Origin: Hydractinia symbiolongicarpus
Lineage: Eukaryota; Cnidaria; Hydrozoa; Anthoathecata; Hydractiniidae
DNA: 64,000 bases
Assembly: GCF_029227915.1 (NCBI RefSeq)
Contig: NC_079880.1
Coordinates: forward strand, 7,876,001-7,940,000
Reading direction: 5' to 3'
A program made the position numbers and the translations under genes. Shown here in pieces: positions 28,206 through 37,052 of the stretch (position 1 is its first letter; the number at the start of each line of letters is the position of its first letter). The notes beneath the pieces are model-generated. The model saw only the letters and a list, made by a program, of their open reading frames with translations. It had not been told where the DNA came from and ran no database searches.

Positions 28206-28232
28206 AAGTCATTTTAAACCGTGGATCCAATC
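28191..28232. repeat. Centre of satellite strand switch (imperfect palindrome)
   Basis: The bases at 28191-28205 (gattggtcccacagt) and the reverse complement of 28218-28232 (gattggatccacggt) agree at 13 of 15 positions, around a 12-base centre. To the left the satellite reads forward. To the right it reads in reverse, resuming at the same monomer coordinate. The two orientations therefore meet in register and not at a random phase. Confidence 0.8.
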
Positions 28233-28907
28233 CTAGCCCTTCGCTCGTGCTGAAGAAGTAGCGACCGTGTGAAAAACTACATTATATTGACTATCTAACG
28301 GTATCAGTCCGTTTGAGTTACAACTGTTGCGTCACATATTGGTACAACATGTGTCTAGCGATATTTTTCTGATACTACTAGCTTGCATCTCTTTTAACAC
28401 TGAAACGATTGACTGTGGGACTTAATTGAACCGATTTTGGACTTTGACGTTATAAATGTGAAAGATGAGCCAATTGGACTTCAAGAAATAACATTCGTCT
28501 TACTTTGACATGATTGCTAGAACTTAGCGATTACACTGAACGCTGTGGTAGCGCTTCATTTAAAAATGTAGATAAATAAGCTATTTTTTACTGTGGGACC
28601 AATCCTGGCCGTTAGCGCGGGCTATAGAAGTAGGAACAATTCCAAAAACTATATTTCATTGAGTTTCTAACGGTATCAGTCTCTTTGAGTTACAACGGCT
28701 GCGTCACATATTCGTACCAACATCTCTTTAGCGACATTTCTCTGATATTACTAGGTTGCATCGCTTTTAACAGTGGAACGATTGACTGTGGGACTTAAGT
28801 GAACCGATTTGGACTTTGACCTTTTAAATGTGAAAAATGAGCAATTGGACTCCAAGAAATAACATTCGTCTTACTTTGACATGATTGCTAGAACTTAGCG
28901 ATTACAC
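28206..28907 (-). repeat. Satellite in reverse orientation (~1.9 monomers)
   Basis: Read as the reverse complement, this stretch begins at 28907 with gtgtaatcgctaagttctag and runs through nearly two monomers to ggatccacggtttaaaatg at its outer end. It pairs with 34343-35047, the satellite immediately 3' of the plus-strand LINE. It is the only reverse-oriented satellite in the window. Several bases match the copy at 36205-36700 better than its inverted partner; see the findings. Confidence 0.93.
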
Positions 28908-29635
28908 TTTTTCTTTCTTTTCTTTTCAATTTTTTTAAAGTCGATTATTCACATATTTACAATAGTTTCCAAAAAAAATTAATTAAGAAAACTAATCTAA
29001 ATCGACTAAATTTTTTTATGTTCACAATTAAATAAAATCATTTTTTTTCATACATATAAACAATAATAACAACAAAGTTCTATAAAGGGACCTTACATTC
29101 ATCACAGTTACATTTAGATCCGTCCCACATTTTAATCATGCTTTTAAAAACTTTAAGGTTGTCACATCGTTTCAAATGTGATGGTAGGTTATTCCAAATC
29201 TTTGGTCCCAGGGCTGATAAGCTATTAGTTCCAAAAGTCGCGGTCCTTTTCCTTGAGACTACCAAATTATTTGTATTTTGTTCTCTGACTGTCCTACCGT
29301 TATCATTTAAACAAAATATATCTTTCATTAAAAGAGGGCTGCTGTTATTTATAGTTTTAGAGATTTCTATACACAATGACCGTAAGCGATTTACATTCAT
29401 GTGACTCTTGCTGGAATTTTTAAGTAAATTTTCGTATGTACTTACCGTATCATTATACAGAAATCTTAATGCTCGTTTTTGTATCATTTCGACTTTAGAT
29501 AAAGATTTAGAAGAAGAAAAATGCCATATAAGGGAACAATAATTGAAATTTGCGTGGATAAAACTTTGAACTATAATATATTTTGCTTGAAAGGATAAGA
29601 AACTTCTAAATCGAAATAAGGCATTTAGTTGGGCT
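28908..29635 (-). mobile_element. 5'-truncated inverted copy of the LINE 3' end
   Basis: This is a 728-bp minus-strand fragment containing the C-terminal part of ORF2, the whole 3' UTR and the same A-rich (gaaaa/gaaag) tail as the plus-strand element. The tail joins the satellite at gtgtaatcgctaag, the same monomer coordinate as in the full element at 34343. The truncation point (29635) abuts the start of the plus-strand element within a few bases, with no satellite between. This argues against two unrelated insertions. Confidence 0.9.
29080..29634 (-). pseudogene. ORF2 C-terminal fragment (LINE reverse transcriptase tail)
   Basis: About 184 codons remain, in one open frame to a TAG stop. 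They correspond to the segment after the reverse-transcriptase core, beginning at AQLNALFRF. They include the conserved KVEMIQKRALRFLYND block, the WNNLPSHL motif, and the C-terminal Cys cluster CNCDEC. No initiation codon, endonuclease or catalytic RT motif is present, so the piece cannot make an active protein. Compared with the plus-strand copy it differs at a handful of residues, for example NLPSHLKR against NQPSHLQR and FIHANF against FIYANF. WNNLPSHL is the usual form in this family, so at that site the truncated copy looks closer to the ancestor. Confidence 0.88.
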
Positions 29636-29699
29636 AGCAAGCGGAAGGAGCGGACGTGTTTTTAAAACTTAGTAAAACTTGTTGTTTAACTGTTGACAA
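29636..29699 (+). promoter_or_regulatory. Probable LINE 5' leader
   Basis: These 64 bp lie between the inverted-fragment junction and the ORF1 ATG at 29700. The sequence begins agcaagcggaaggagcgg and is distinct from both satellite and 3' UTR. LINEs of this group often carry an internal promoter in the 5' leader, but nothing in this short stretch proves promoter activity. Part of the true leader may be missing, since the junction replaces the original 5' flank. Confidence 0.45.
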
Positions 29700-31114
29700 A
29701 TGGAGTTTGAAAATATTGTTTTAAATTCTGTTAAAGAAATACATAGAAGGAAAAAGAAAGCTGACTATGACAGCATAGTAACTAACACAAAAGACTTGTA
29801 TCCTGAAATTATTGAGCAAACGCTAAAAGATTTATGTCAACAGAATATATTAAACAAAACGGAGAGAAATGGTACCGAAAGTTATTTATTTTTGAAACAA
29901 GTAGAAGAGGAGAAAGAAAATAGCACAGACGAATCTTTTTCAGAGGAAAAGAAAGATGTTGTTGACGATTTAATCGAAGATAAAAGTGGATATCTGTACG
30001 AGGAAGAAGTTAAAAATTTTGGCCAGTTTATTAAATTTAAAAGTTTGACAACACAGGTTTGCGATTTAAAAGAATTTATTTCGTATAAACTGAGCAAGAT
30101 CGGGGACAACTCGTCAAATATATTAATTATACAACTGAGGAGTGAAATAGATTTCCTTAAAGAAGAAATAAAGGATTACAAAAAATTGGTTAGCGAAATT
30201 TTAAACAGTAATCAACGTGATCATTCAGTTGAAACGTGTAAACATGTGGAACCGATTAAACAGCATAATCAATGGAACAACGTAATCAAAGATCCCTCAA
30301 GGTTTTCTACAAATAAAGTTAATAGAAATGAAGAATTACATCATAACAGATTTAACGACCTAAGAGTTGAAGATAATGACGATTCTAATCAACAAAGTTG
30401 GGGTGATCAAGATTGTAATTTTACGAAGGAGAGTCAAAATACGCACCACGTAGATGTTAACAACCATATTCGTTCGTCAAATATCTTTAAAAATAATGTA
30501 ACACACAGACGAAGACCCAACCCTGTTATAAATCCGTTTCCCGAAAGAGATCAATTAGCTACGAATCTTGAGCATCAAAATGTACACCATTCTAAGAAGA
30601 TACGGATAATGACCGATAGTATACCAAAAGGTATTCGAGTGAAAGAATTTAATGAGCAAATAAAAAATGGAAATGTGAGATTTAAGATATTCCCAGGAGC
30701 AAGTGTCGAAAACTTAAATTATTACGTACAACCAACACTGGAACAAGAAAAACCTGATATTGTCGTTATCCATGTAGGAATCAAAATGCAGCGTCAGATA
30801 ACAAAATTGCCGAACAGATCCTGGACATCGGAAAAAAATGTGTGCGTAACGGAGTAGAAAAAGTTTTTATCTCTGCCTTGGTTACGAGCAGTTGTGTCGA
30901 CTCTGATAGAATAAACAGTATTAAAAAACTATTAAGAGAATGATCCGATCTACACGGTTATGGCTACATCAGACACAACAATATCAGAGAAGAACACCTA
31001 TGGAAAGATGGCATACATTCACGAGAGAATGGTAAGATAATGTTAGCACGAAATTTTATAGCTTTTATAAATAACTTTTTAGATCAGCAGGGGTATTCAA
31101 TAGGCTTGGACTAG
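29700..31114 (+). pseudogene. LINE ORF1: coiled-coil and SGNH-hydrolase-like protein (frameshifted)
   Basis: The frame opens at ATG 29700 and reads 385 codons to 30857, but the family domain continues in another frame. Residues 1-65 look like a small helical, winged-helix-like domain. About 140-170 is a charged heptad-like segment (LRSEIDFLKEEIKDYKKL), probably a coiled coil. About 180-300 is a polar linker rich in Asn and His. From about 303 an SGNH/GDSL-like fold starts: TDSIPKG holds the putative nucleophile Ser307, PGAS follows at 332, and DIVVIHVG ends at 360. At 30777-30785 the reading shifts by one base, and the continuation (NAASDNKIAEQ, VEKVFISALV) stays open to a TGA at 30941. Past that stop the same frame encodes the last SGNH block, WKDGIHS (Asp-His at 31007-31018), and ends at TAG 31112. 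In CR1-type elements ORF1 acts with the element RNA in retrotransposition. This copy is inactive as read. Confidence 0.82.
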
Positions 31115-34100
31115 TTTGCGATGATAATAAATCTGATTTTCCTGATGAATGTGTTGGGAGTCAATATAGAAATGATCAAAATCCGACACATAATTCTCAC
31201 CAAAGTTCTTTAGATGAAATACATAAATTACGAATTAAGTACCCTTCCAATCCTCTTTTAGGCTATTTAAACATTAATAGTCTCAGAAACAAAGTAATTG
31301 ATGCAAGAGAAATTCTGACAAAATTTTCACCTGATTATTTTGTATTTGCTGAAACCAAACTAGATGAGAGTTTTCCAAACGAACAATTCTATATTGATAA
31401 CTATGAAATTAGAACTAGAAAAGATAGGAACAAAAATGGAGGAGGGTTAATTGAATATGTTAAGAACGGAATAGCCTGTAGACAAGTTAATGATTTGGGT
31501 ATAACAAATAATGAAATCATTTGCTCAGAATTAACGATAAGAAATATAAAATGGACAGTTATCAGTATTTATAGACCACCTCATTATTCAAACTTAAACA
31601 ACGTTTTTGAGGAATTAGAGATAGCTTTAAATAAAGCTCTATCTAAAGTCGAAAACATAATAATTATGGGTGATATAAATATCGATTGCCATAACTCGAA
31701 CGATTCTGGTTTCGAAACCTTAAATAATTTCTGTGATATTTTTAATCTTGAAAATCTTGTCAAAAACAAAACCTGTTTTGCTAGTCCTAACGGAACAGCT
31801 ATAGATGTCATTCTTACAAATGGACCCAGATGTTTTCAACACACACTAACATGTGAAACAGGATTAAGTGATCATCATCAAATGGTAACAACATTTTTAA
31901 AATCTCATTTAGCACGCTTAGCATCCAAGAAAATTATTTACAGAAGTTACAAAAATTTTAATGAAGCCAACTTTTTACGTGATGTTGAGAACGCAAATTT
32001 TATTTGTAATAGTAAAGATCCTGAACTGAATTATGAAAACCTCATCAATGTTTTCACATCTATCATAGAAAAGCATGCCCCACAAAAGCAAAAAAACTCT
32101 GCGTGGAAACGAGGCACCATTTATAACAAAAGAGTTAAAAAAGGCAATATATACAAGGTCTAGGTTCAAAAATAAATACAATAAAAATCCTACTTTTGAA
32201 AACAAAATCACGTACAAGAAACAGAGAAACAAGTGTGTAAATTTACGCAAAAAGGCTATCAAAAACCATTTCAAAAGGGTAACAGAATCAGGTTTTATTT
32301 CCAAAAAAACGTTTTGGGAAACTGTTAAACCCTTGATATCAAATAAAAGTGGAATAAGCAAAGGAGATATAGCGATCGTTCAAAATGAAAGTTTAGTTAC
32401 TGATAAAAAACAGCTAACCAAACTTTTCAACGAATACTACATCAATATTTTAGAAAATTCTTGTGGCATGAAACCAAATCCTATAAAATATAAGAATGTA
32501 AATGATAAGTCAAAAATGATTGAAGAAATTGTTGATAGTTTTGAAAATCATCCATGTATCATTAAAATAAAGGAAATCAATGATTCTAACAACAATGAGA
32601 ACTTCACATTCCAAGAAGTTGATGAAAATACAATTTCTAAACTGTTTAATGATTTAAACACCAAAGTATCAACAGGTGAAGATACAATACCATCAAAGCT
32701 GACAAAATTAGCAAAAAGGCACCTAGTAACGCCACTAACAGATGCTATAAATAGTAGCATAGTTTCAAACAAATTTCCAAGCAAAGCTAAGCGAGCTGCT
32801 GTAACGCCATTGGATAAGGGAGGAAAAGATAAAACTAAAATATCAAACTACAGGCCTGTCAGTGTTTTAAATGTTTTTTCTAAATTTTACGAAAGGGTTA
32901 TGAAAGAACAATTTACCGCTTATATGGAATCAAAATTGTCGACCTTTCTCTCCGCCTATAGGAAATGCTATAGTACCCAACAAGTACTAATTCGCTTAAT
33001 AGAGGAATGGAAGAGTAAACTTGATAAGAATTATGTGGTGGGTGCGATCTTGATGGATCTTTCAAAAGCTTTTGACTGTGTACCACATGACTTACTAATT
33101 GAGAAATTAGCTGCTTATGGATTTGACAAAGTCTCTTCAATTTATTCTATCTTATCTTACTGATAGAGAGCAAGCCACTCGAATAAATGGGATCTATAGT
33201 CTATTTCAAATTATCTTATCTGGTGTACCACAAGGTTCTATTTTGGGACCTATCATATTCAATATATTTATAACTGATTTGTTTCTTTTTATAGAAAAAC
33301 ATAAGCTACATAATTACGCTGATGATAACACAATATCCAACTTCTCAAATTATATTCCTAATTTGATAAATACTTTAGAAAACGAAGCTAAAACTGCCCT
33401 CTCCTGGTTAAAAGAGAATAAAAGGATTGCAAACCCTGAAAAGTTTCACTCGATAATTCTGACAAAGAATAAGGCAGATAATCTAGGTCTAAAATTTAAT
33501 ATAGGAAATAAAACTATTGAAAGTGAAAATAACGTGAAATTACTAGGTGTGACTATAGACAATAAATTAAATTTTGACAGACACGTTAGTGATTTGTGTC
33601 GCAAAGCATCAGCCCAACTAAATGCCTTATTTCGATTTAGAAGTTTCTTATCCTTTCAAGCAAAATATATTTTAGTTCAAAGTTTTATCTACGCAAATTT
33701 CAATTATTGTTCCCTTATATGGCATTTTTCTTCTTCTAAATCTTTATCTAAAGTCGAAATGATACAAAAACGAGCATTAAGATTTCTGTATAATGATACG
33801 GTAAGTACATACGAAAATTTACTTAAAAATTCCAGCAAGAGTCACATGAATGTAAATCGCTTACGGTCATTGTGTATAGAAATCTCTAAAACTATAAATA
33901 ACAGCAGCCCTCTTTTAATGAAAGATATATTTTGTTTAAATGATAACGGTAGGACAGTCAGAGAACAAAATACAAATAATTTGGTAGTCTCAAGGAAAAG
34001 GACGGCGACTTTTGGAACTAATAGCTTATCAGCCCTGGGACCAAAGATTTGGAATAACCAACCATCACATTTGCAACGATGTGACAACCTTAAAGTTTTT

Positions 34101-34166
34101 AAAAGCATGATTAAAATGTGGGACGGATCTAAATGTAACTGTGATGAATGTAAGGTCCCTTTATAG
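31075..34166 (+). pseudogene. LINE ORF2: APE endonuclease and reverse transcriptase (two frameshifts)
   Basis: This is the polyprotein that nicks the target and copies element RNA by target-primed reverse transcription. The frame is open from just after a TAA at 31072 but has no early ATG, so its start is unclear; it overlaps the end of ORF1 and may have used re-initiation. Endonuclease motifs are present: NINS 31270, ETKLD 31351, SIYRPP near 31564, GDIN 31669 and SDHH 31867. The first frameshift is at an A7 run (32090-32096). The next frame carries NYRPV at 32846 and RT motif A, LMDLSKAFD, at 33050-33076. The second frameshift is at about 33125-33131. The last frame carries SGVPQG at 33219, the catalytic YADD at 33315-33326, LLGVTIDNKLNF, and the terminal Cys cluster CNCDEC before TAG at 34164. 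Total length is about 1,030 codons, normal for a CR1-type ORF2. No RNase H domain is seen. Confidence 0.9.
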
Positions 34167-35047
34167 AACTTTGTTGTTATTATTGTTTATATATATATAA
34201 AGAAAATGATTTTATTTAAATGTAAACATAAAAAAAATTTAGTCGATTTAGATTAGTTTTCTTAATTATTTTTTTTTTTGGAAACTATTGTAAATATGTG
34301 AATAATCGACTTTAAATAAATTGAAAAGAAAAGAAAGAAAAAGTGTAATCGCTAAGTTCTAGCAATCATGTCAAAGTAAGACGAATGTTATTTCTTGGAG
34401 TCCAATTGGCTCATTTTTCACATTTAAAAGGTCAAAGTCCAAATCGGTTCACTTAAGTCCCACAGTCAATCGTTTCACTGTTAAAAGCGATGCAACCTAG
34501 TAATATCAGAAAAATGTAGCTAAATAGATGTTGGTACGAATATGTGACGCAGCCGTTGTAACTCAAAGGGACTGATACCGTTAGAAACTCAATGAAATAT
34601 AGCTTTTTGAAATTGTTCCTACTTCTACAGCCCGCGCTAACGGCCAGGATTGGTCCCACAGTAAAAAATAGCTTATTTATCTACATTTTTAAATGAAGCG
34701 CTACCACAGCGCTCAGTGTAATCGCTAAGTTCTAGCAATCATGTCAAAGTAAGACGAATGTTATTTCTTGAAGTCCAATTGGCTCATCATTCACATTTAT
34801 AACGTCAAAGTCCAAAATCGGTTCAATTAAGTCCCACAGTCAATCGTTTCAATGTTAAAAGCGATGCAAGCTAGTAGTATCAGAAAAATATCGCTAGACA
34901 CATGTTGTACCAATATGTGACGCAACAGTTGTAACTCAAACGAACTGATACCGTTAGATAGTCAATATAATGTAGTTTTTCAAACGGTCTCTATTTCTTC
35001 AGCACGAGCGAAGGGCTAGGATTGGATCCACGGTTTAAAATGACTTA
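33611..35047 (+). repeat. Right arm of large inverted repeat
   Basis: This arm is the reverse-complement partner of 28205-29635. It includes the last ~555 bp of ORF2, the 3' UTR and tail of the LINE, and ~700 bp of satellite beyond it. The loop between the arms (29636-33610) is the 5' UTR, ORF1, the endonuclease and most of the reverse transcriptase. Satellite homologous to the outer flank continues past 35047, so the arm ends there only because the left side switches strand at 28205. Confidence 0.92.
34167..34342 (+). other. LINE 3' UTR and A-rich tail
   Basis: About 176 bp of AT-rich sequence follows the ORF2 stop. It has tatatatataaag near 34190, a T11 run near 34270, and a tail of gaaaagaaaagaaagaaaaa directly against satellite sequence. 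The inverted fragment (28908-29079) has the same UTR and tail. A short-repeat tail, as opposed to a pure poly(A) tail, is common in CR1-like elements and is where reverse transcription begins. Confidence 0.8.
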
Positions 35048-35705
35048 TTTATCTAAGTTTTTAAATAAAGCGCTATCACAGCGCCCAGTATAATCCCAGA
35101 GTTACAGCAATCATGTCAAATTAAGAGGAATGTTTTTTCTTGTAGTTCAATTGGCTCATTTATCACAGGTATAAGGTGAAAGTCCAAAATCAGTTCAAAT
35201 CAGACCCACAGTCAATCGTTTCACTGTTAAAAGCTATGCAGCCTAGTAACATCGGAAAAATATCGCTAAATACATGTTGGCAAGATATGTGACGCAACTG
35301 TTGTAACTCAAACGGAATGATAACGCTAGAAGGTCAATGAAATGCACCTTTTGAAAATGTCTCTATTGCTTCAGCGCGAGCTAACGGGAAGGATTGGTCC
35401 CACGGTAAAAAATGACTTGTTTATCTATAATTTTAAATGAATCGCTTCCACAGTCCGTAGTGTAATCGTTGAGTTCCATAATCATGTAAAATTAAGAAGA
35501 ATGTTATTTCTTGCAGTCCAATTGTCTCATTTGTCACATTTATAAGTTCAAAGTCAAAATTCAGTTCAATTAAGTCGCACAGTCAATCGTTTCACTGTTA
35601 AAAGCGATGCAACCTAGTAATATTAGAAAAATATCGCTAAATACATATTGGTACGAATATGTGACGCAACCGTTGTAACTCAAAGGGACTGATACCGTTA
35701 GAAAC
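34450..35705 (+). repeat. Satellite block duplicated ~2603 bp downstream, copy 1
   Basis: Positions from about 34450 to 35705 match about 37053-38308. The rare markers are attggatccacggtttaaaa (35021 and 37624, offset 2603), cgctagacacatgttgtacc, cagtataatcccagag, and gaagcgcttccacag or its variant. The block includes the outer end of the right inverted-repeat arm, so part of the LINE flank exists in a second forward copy without the LINE. Confidence 0.78.
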
Positions 35706-36204
35706 TCAATGAAATGTAGTCTTTGAAAATGTTCCTATTTCTTCAGCCCGCGCTAACGGCTAGGATTGGTCCCACAGTAAATGATAGCTTATTTATCTAC
35801 ATTTTTTAATGAAGCGCTACCACAACGCTCAGTGCAATCGCTAAGTTCTAGCAATCATGTCAAAGGAAGACGAATGTTATTTGTTGGAGTCCAATTGGCT
35901 CATTTTTCACATTTATATCGTAAAAGTCCAAAATCAGTTCAAAAAAGTCCCACAGTCAATCGTTTTACTGTTAAAAGCGATGCAACCTACTAGTATCTGA
36001 AACATATCGCTAAATGCATGTTGGTACGAATATGTGACGCAACCGTTGTACCTTAAACGGACTGATACCGTTAGAAAGTCAATGAAATGTAGTTTTTCAA
36101 AACTGTCTCTACTTCTTCTGCGCCCGCAAGCGGCTAGGATTGGTCCCACAGTCCAAAATGACTTATTTATATAAAGCTTAAATAAAGCGCTACCACAGCT
36201 GCCA

Positions 36205-36700
36205 GTGTAATCGCTAAGTTCTAGCAATCATGTCAAAGTAAGACGAATGTTATTTCTTGGAGTCCAATTGGCTCATTTTTCACATTTAAAAGGTCAAAGT
36301 CCAAATCGGTTCACTTAAGTCCCACAGTCAATCGTTTCACTGTTAAAAGCGATGCAACCTAGTAATATCAGAAAAATGTCGCTAAAGAGATGTTGGTACG
36401 ATAATGTGACGCAGCCGTTGTAACTCAAAGGGACTGATCCCGTTAGAAACTCAATGAAATATAGTTTTTGGAATTGTTCCTACTTCTATAGCCCGCGCTA
36501 ACGGCCAGGATTGGTCCCACAGTAAAAAATAGCTTATTTATCTACAGTTTTAAATGAAGCGCTACAACAGCGTTCAGTGTAATCGCTAAGTTCTAGCAAT
36601 CATGTCAAAGTAAGACGAATGTTATTTCTTGAAGTCCAATTGGCTCATCTTTCACATTTATAACGTCAAAGTCCAAATCGGTTCACTTAAGTCCCACAGT
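36205..36700 (+). repeat. LINE-free paralogue of the LINE 3' flank
   Basis: From gtgtaatcgctaagttctag at 36205 the sequence follows the satellite immediately 3' of the LINE (34343 onward), including cacatttaaaaggtc and aaatcggttcacttaag. Here it is preceded by ordinary satellite, agcgctaccacagctgcca. It therefore shows the unoccupied form of the insertion point. It also has gctaaagagatg, ctatagcccgcgc and gcgttcagtg, which occur in the inverted left arm but not at 34343-34850. Confidence 0.75.
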
Positions 36701-37052
36701 CAATCGTTTCACTGTTAAAAGCGATGCAACCTAATAATATCAGAAAAATGTCGCTAAATAGATGTTGGCAAGATATGTGACGCGACTGTTGTAACTCAAA
36801 CGGATTGATAACGCTAGAAACTCAATGAAATGCACTTTTTGAAAATGTCTCTATTGCTTCAGCGCGAGCTAACGGGAAGGATTGGTCCCACGGTAAAAAA
36901 TGACTTGTTTATCTATATTTTTAAATGAAGCGCTTCCACAATCCGCAGTGTAATCGTTGAGTTCCATAATCATGTCAAAGTAAGACGAATGTTATTTCTT
37001 GAAGTCCAATTGGCTCATCATTCACATTTATAACGTCAAAGTCCAAATCGGT

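Larger units (their letters stand above)
28205..29635 (-). repeat. Left arm of large inverted repeat
   Basis: This arm is the reverse complement of 33611-35047. It has two parts: inverted satellite (28205-28907) and the inverted 3' end of the LINE (28908-29635). The inner end is at gggct (29631-29635), pairing with agccc at 33611-33615. The outer end taagtca (28205-28211) pairs with tgactta (35041-35047). Scattered substitutions and one-base indels separate the arms, and only a few amino acid changes separate the two coding copies, so identity is high but not perfect. Confidence 0.92.
29636..34342 (+). mobile_element. CR1-like non-LTR retrotransposon, near full length, degenerate
   Basis: This is a ~4.7-kb LINE with a short 5' leader, ORF1 (coiled coil plus SGNH-esterase-like domain), ORF2 (APE endonuclease plus reverse transcriptase), a ~175-bp 3' UTR and an A-rich tail of gaaaa/gaaag units. 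No long terminal repeats or integrase are present. The SGNH domain in ORF1 and the APE-type endonuclease favour the CR1/L2 group over L1, R2 or RTE. I count two frameshifts in ORF2, plus one frameshift and one premature stop in ORF1. All catalytic motifs I looked for are still present, so the copy is dead but not ancient. At the 5' end the usual satellite flank is missing and the inverted fragment abuts directly. The 3' flank is satellite at gtgtaatcgctaag. No target-site duplication can be assigned. Confidence 0.9.

Noticed and set aside
29138-29404. 88-codon frame antisense to the LINE ORF2 end (also at 33842-34108)
   Set aside because: It is a shadow of the real reverse-transcriptase frame on the other strand.
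28908-29635. Separate older LINE insertion that happened to land beside the full copy
   Set aside because: The inverted copy shares its satellite flank with the full element and ends within a few bases of the full copy's start, which coincidence would not readily produce.
28205-34342. Twin-priming inversion as the explanation of the inverted LINE fragment
   Set aside because: Twin priming inverts a 5' part of the element once and does not duplicate the 3' end or the flanking satellite. Here the 3' end and the flank are both duplicated.
29636-34342. Retrovirus, LTR element or DNA transposon
   Set aside because: There are no long terminal repeats, protease, integrase or transposase. The APE endonuclease with a YADD-type non-LTR RT and an A-rich tail identify a LINE.
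34323-34360. Target-site duplication of the LINE
   Set aside because: No 5' satellite flank is left to compare, so none can be called.
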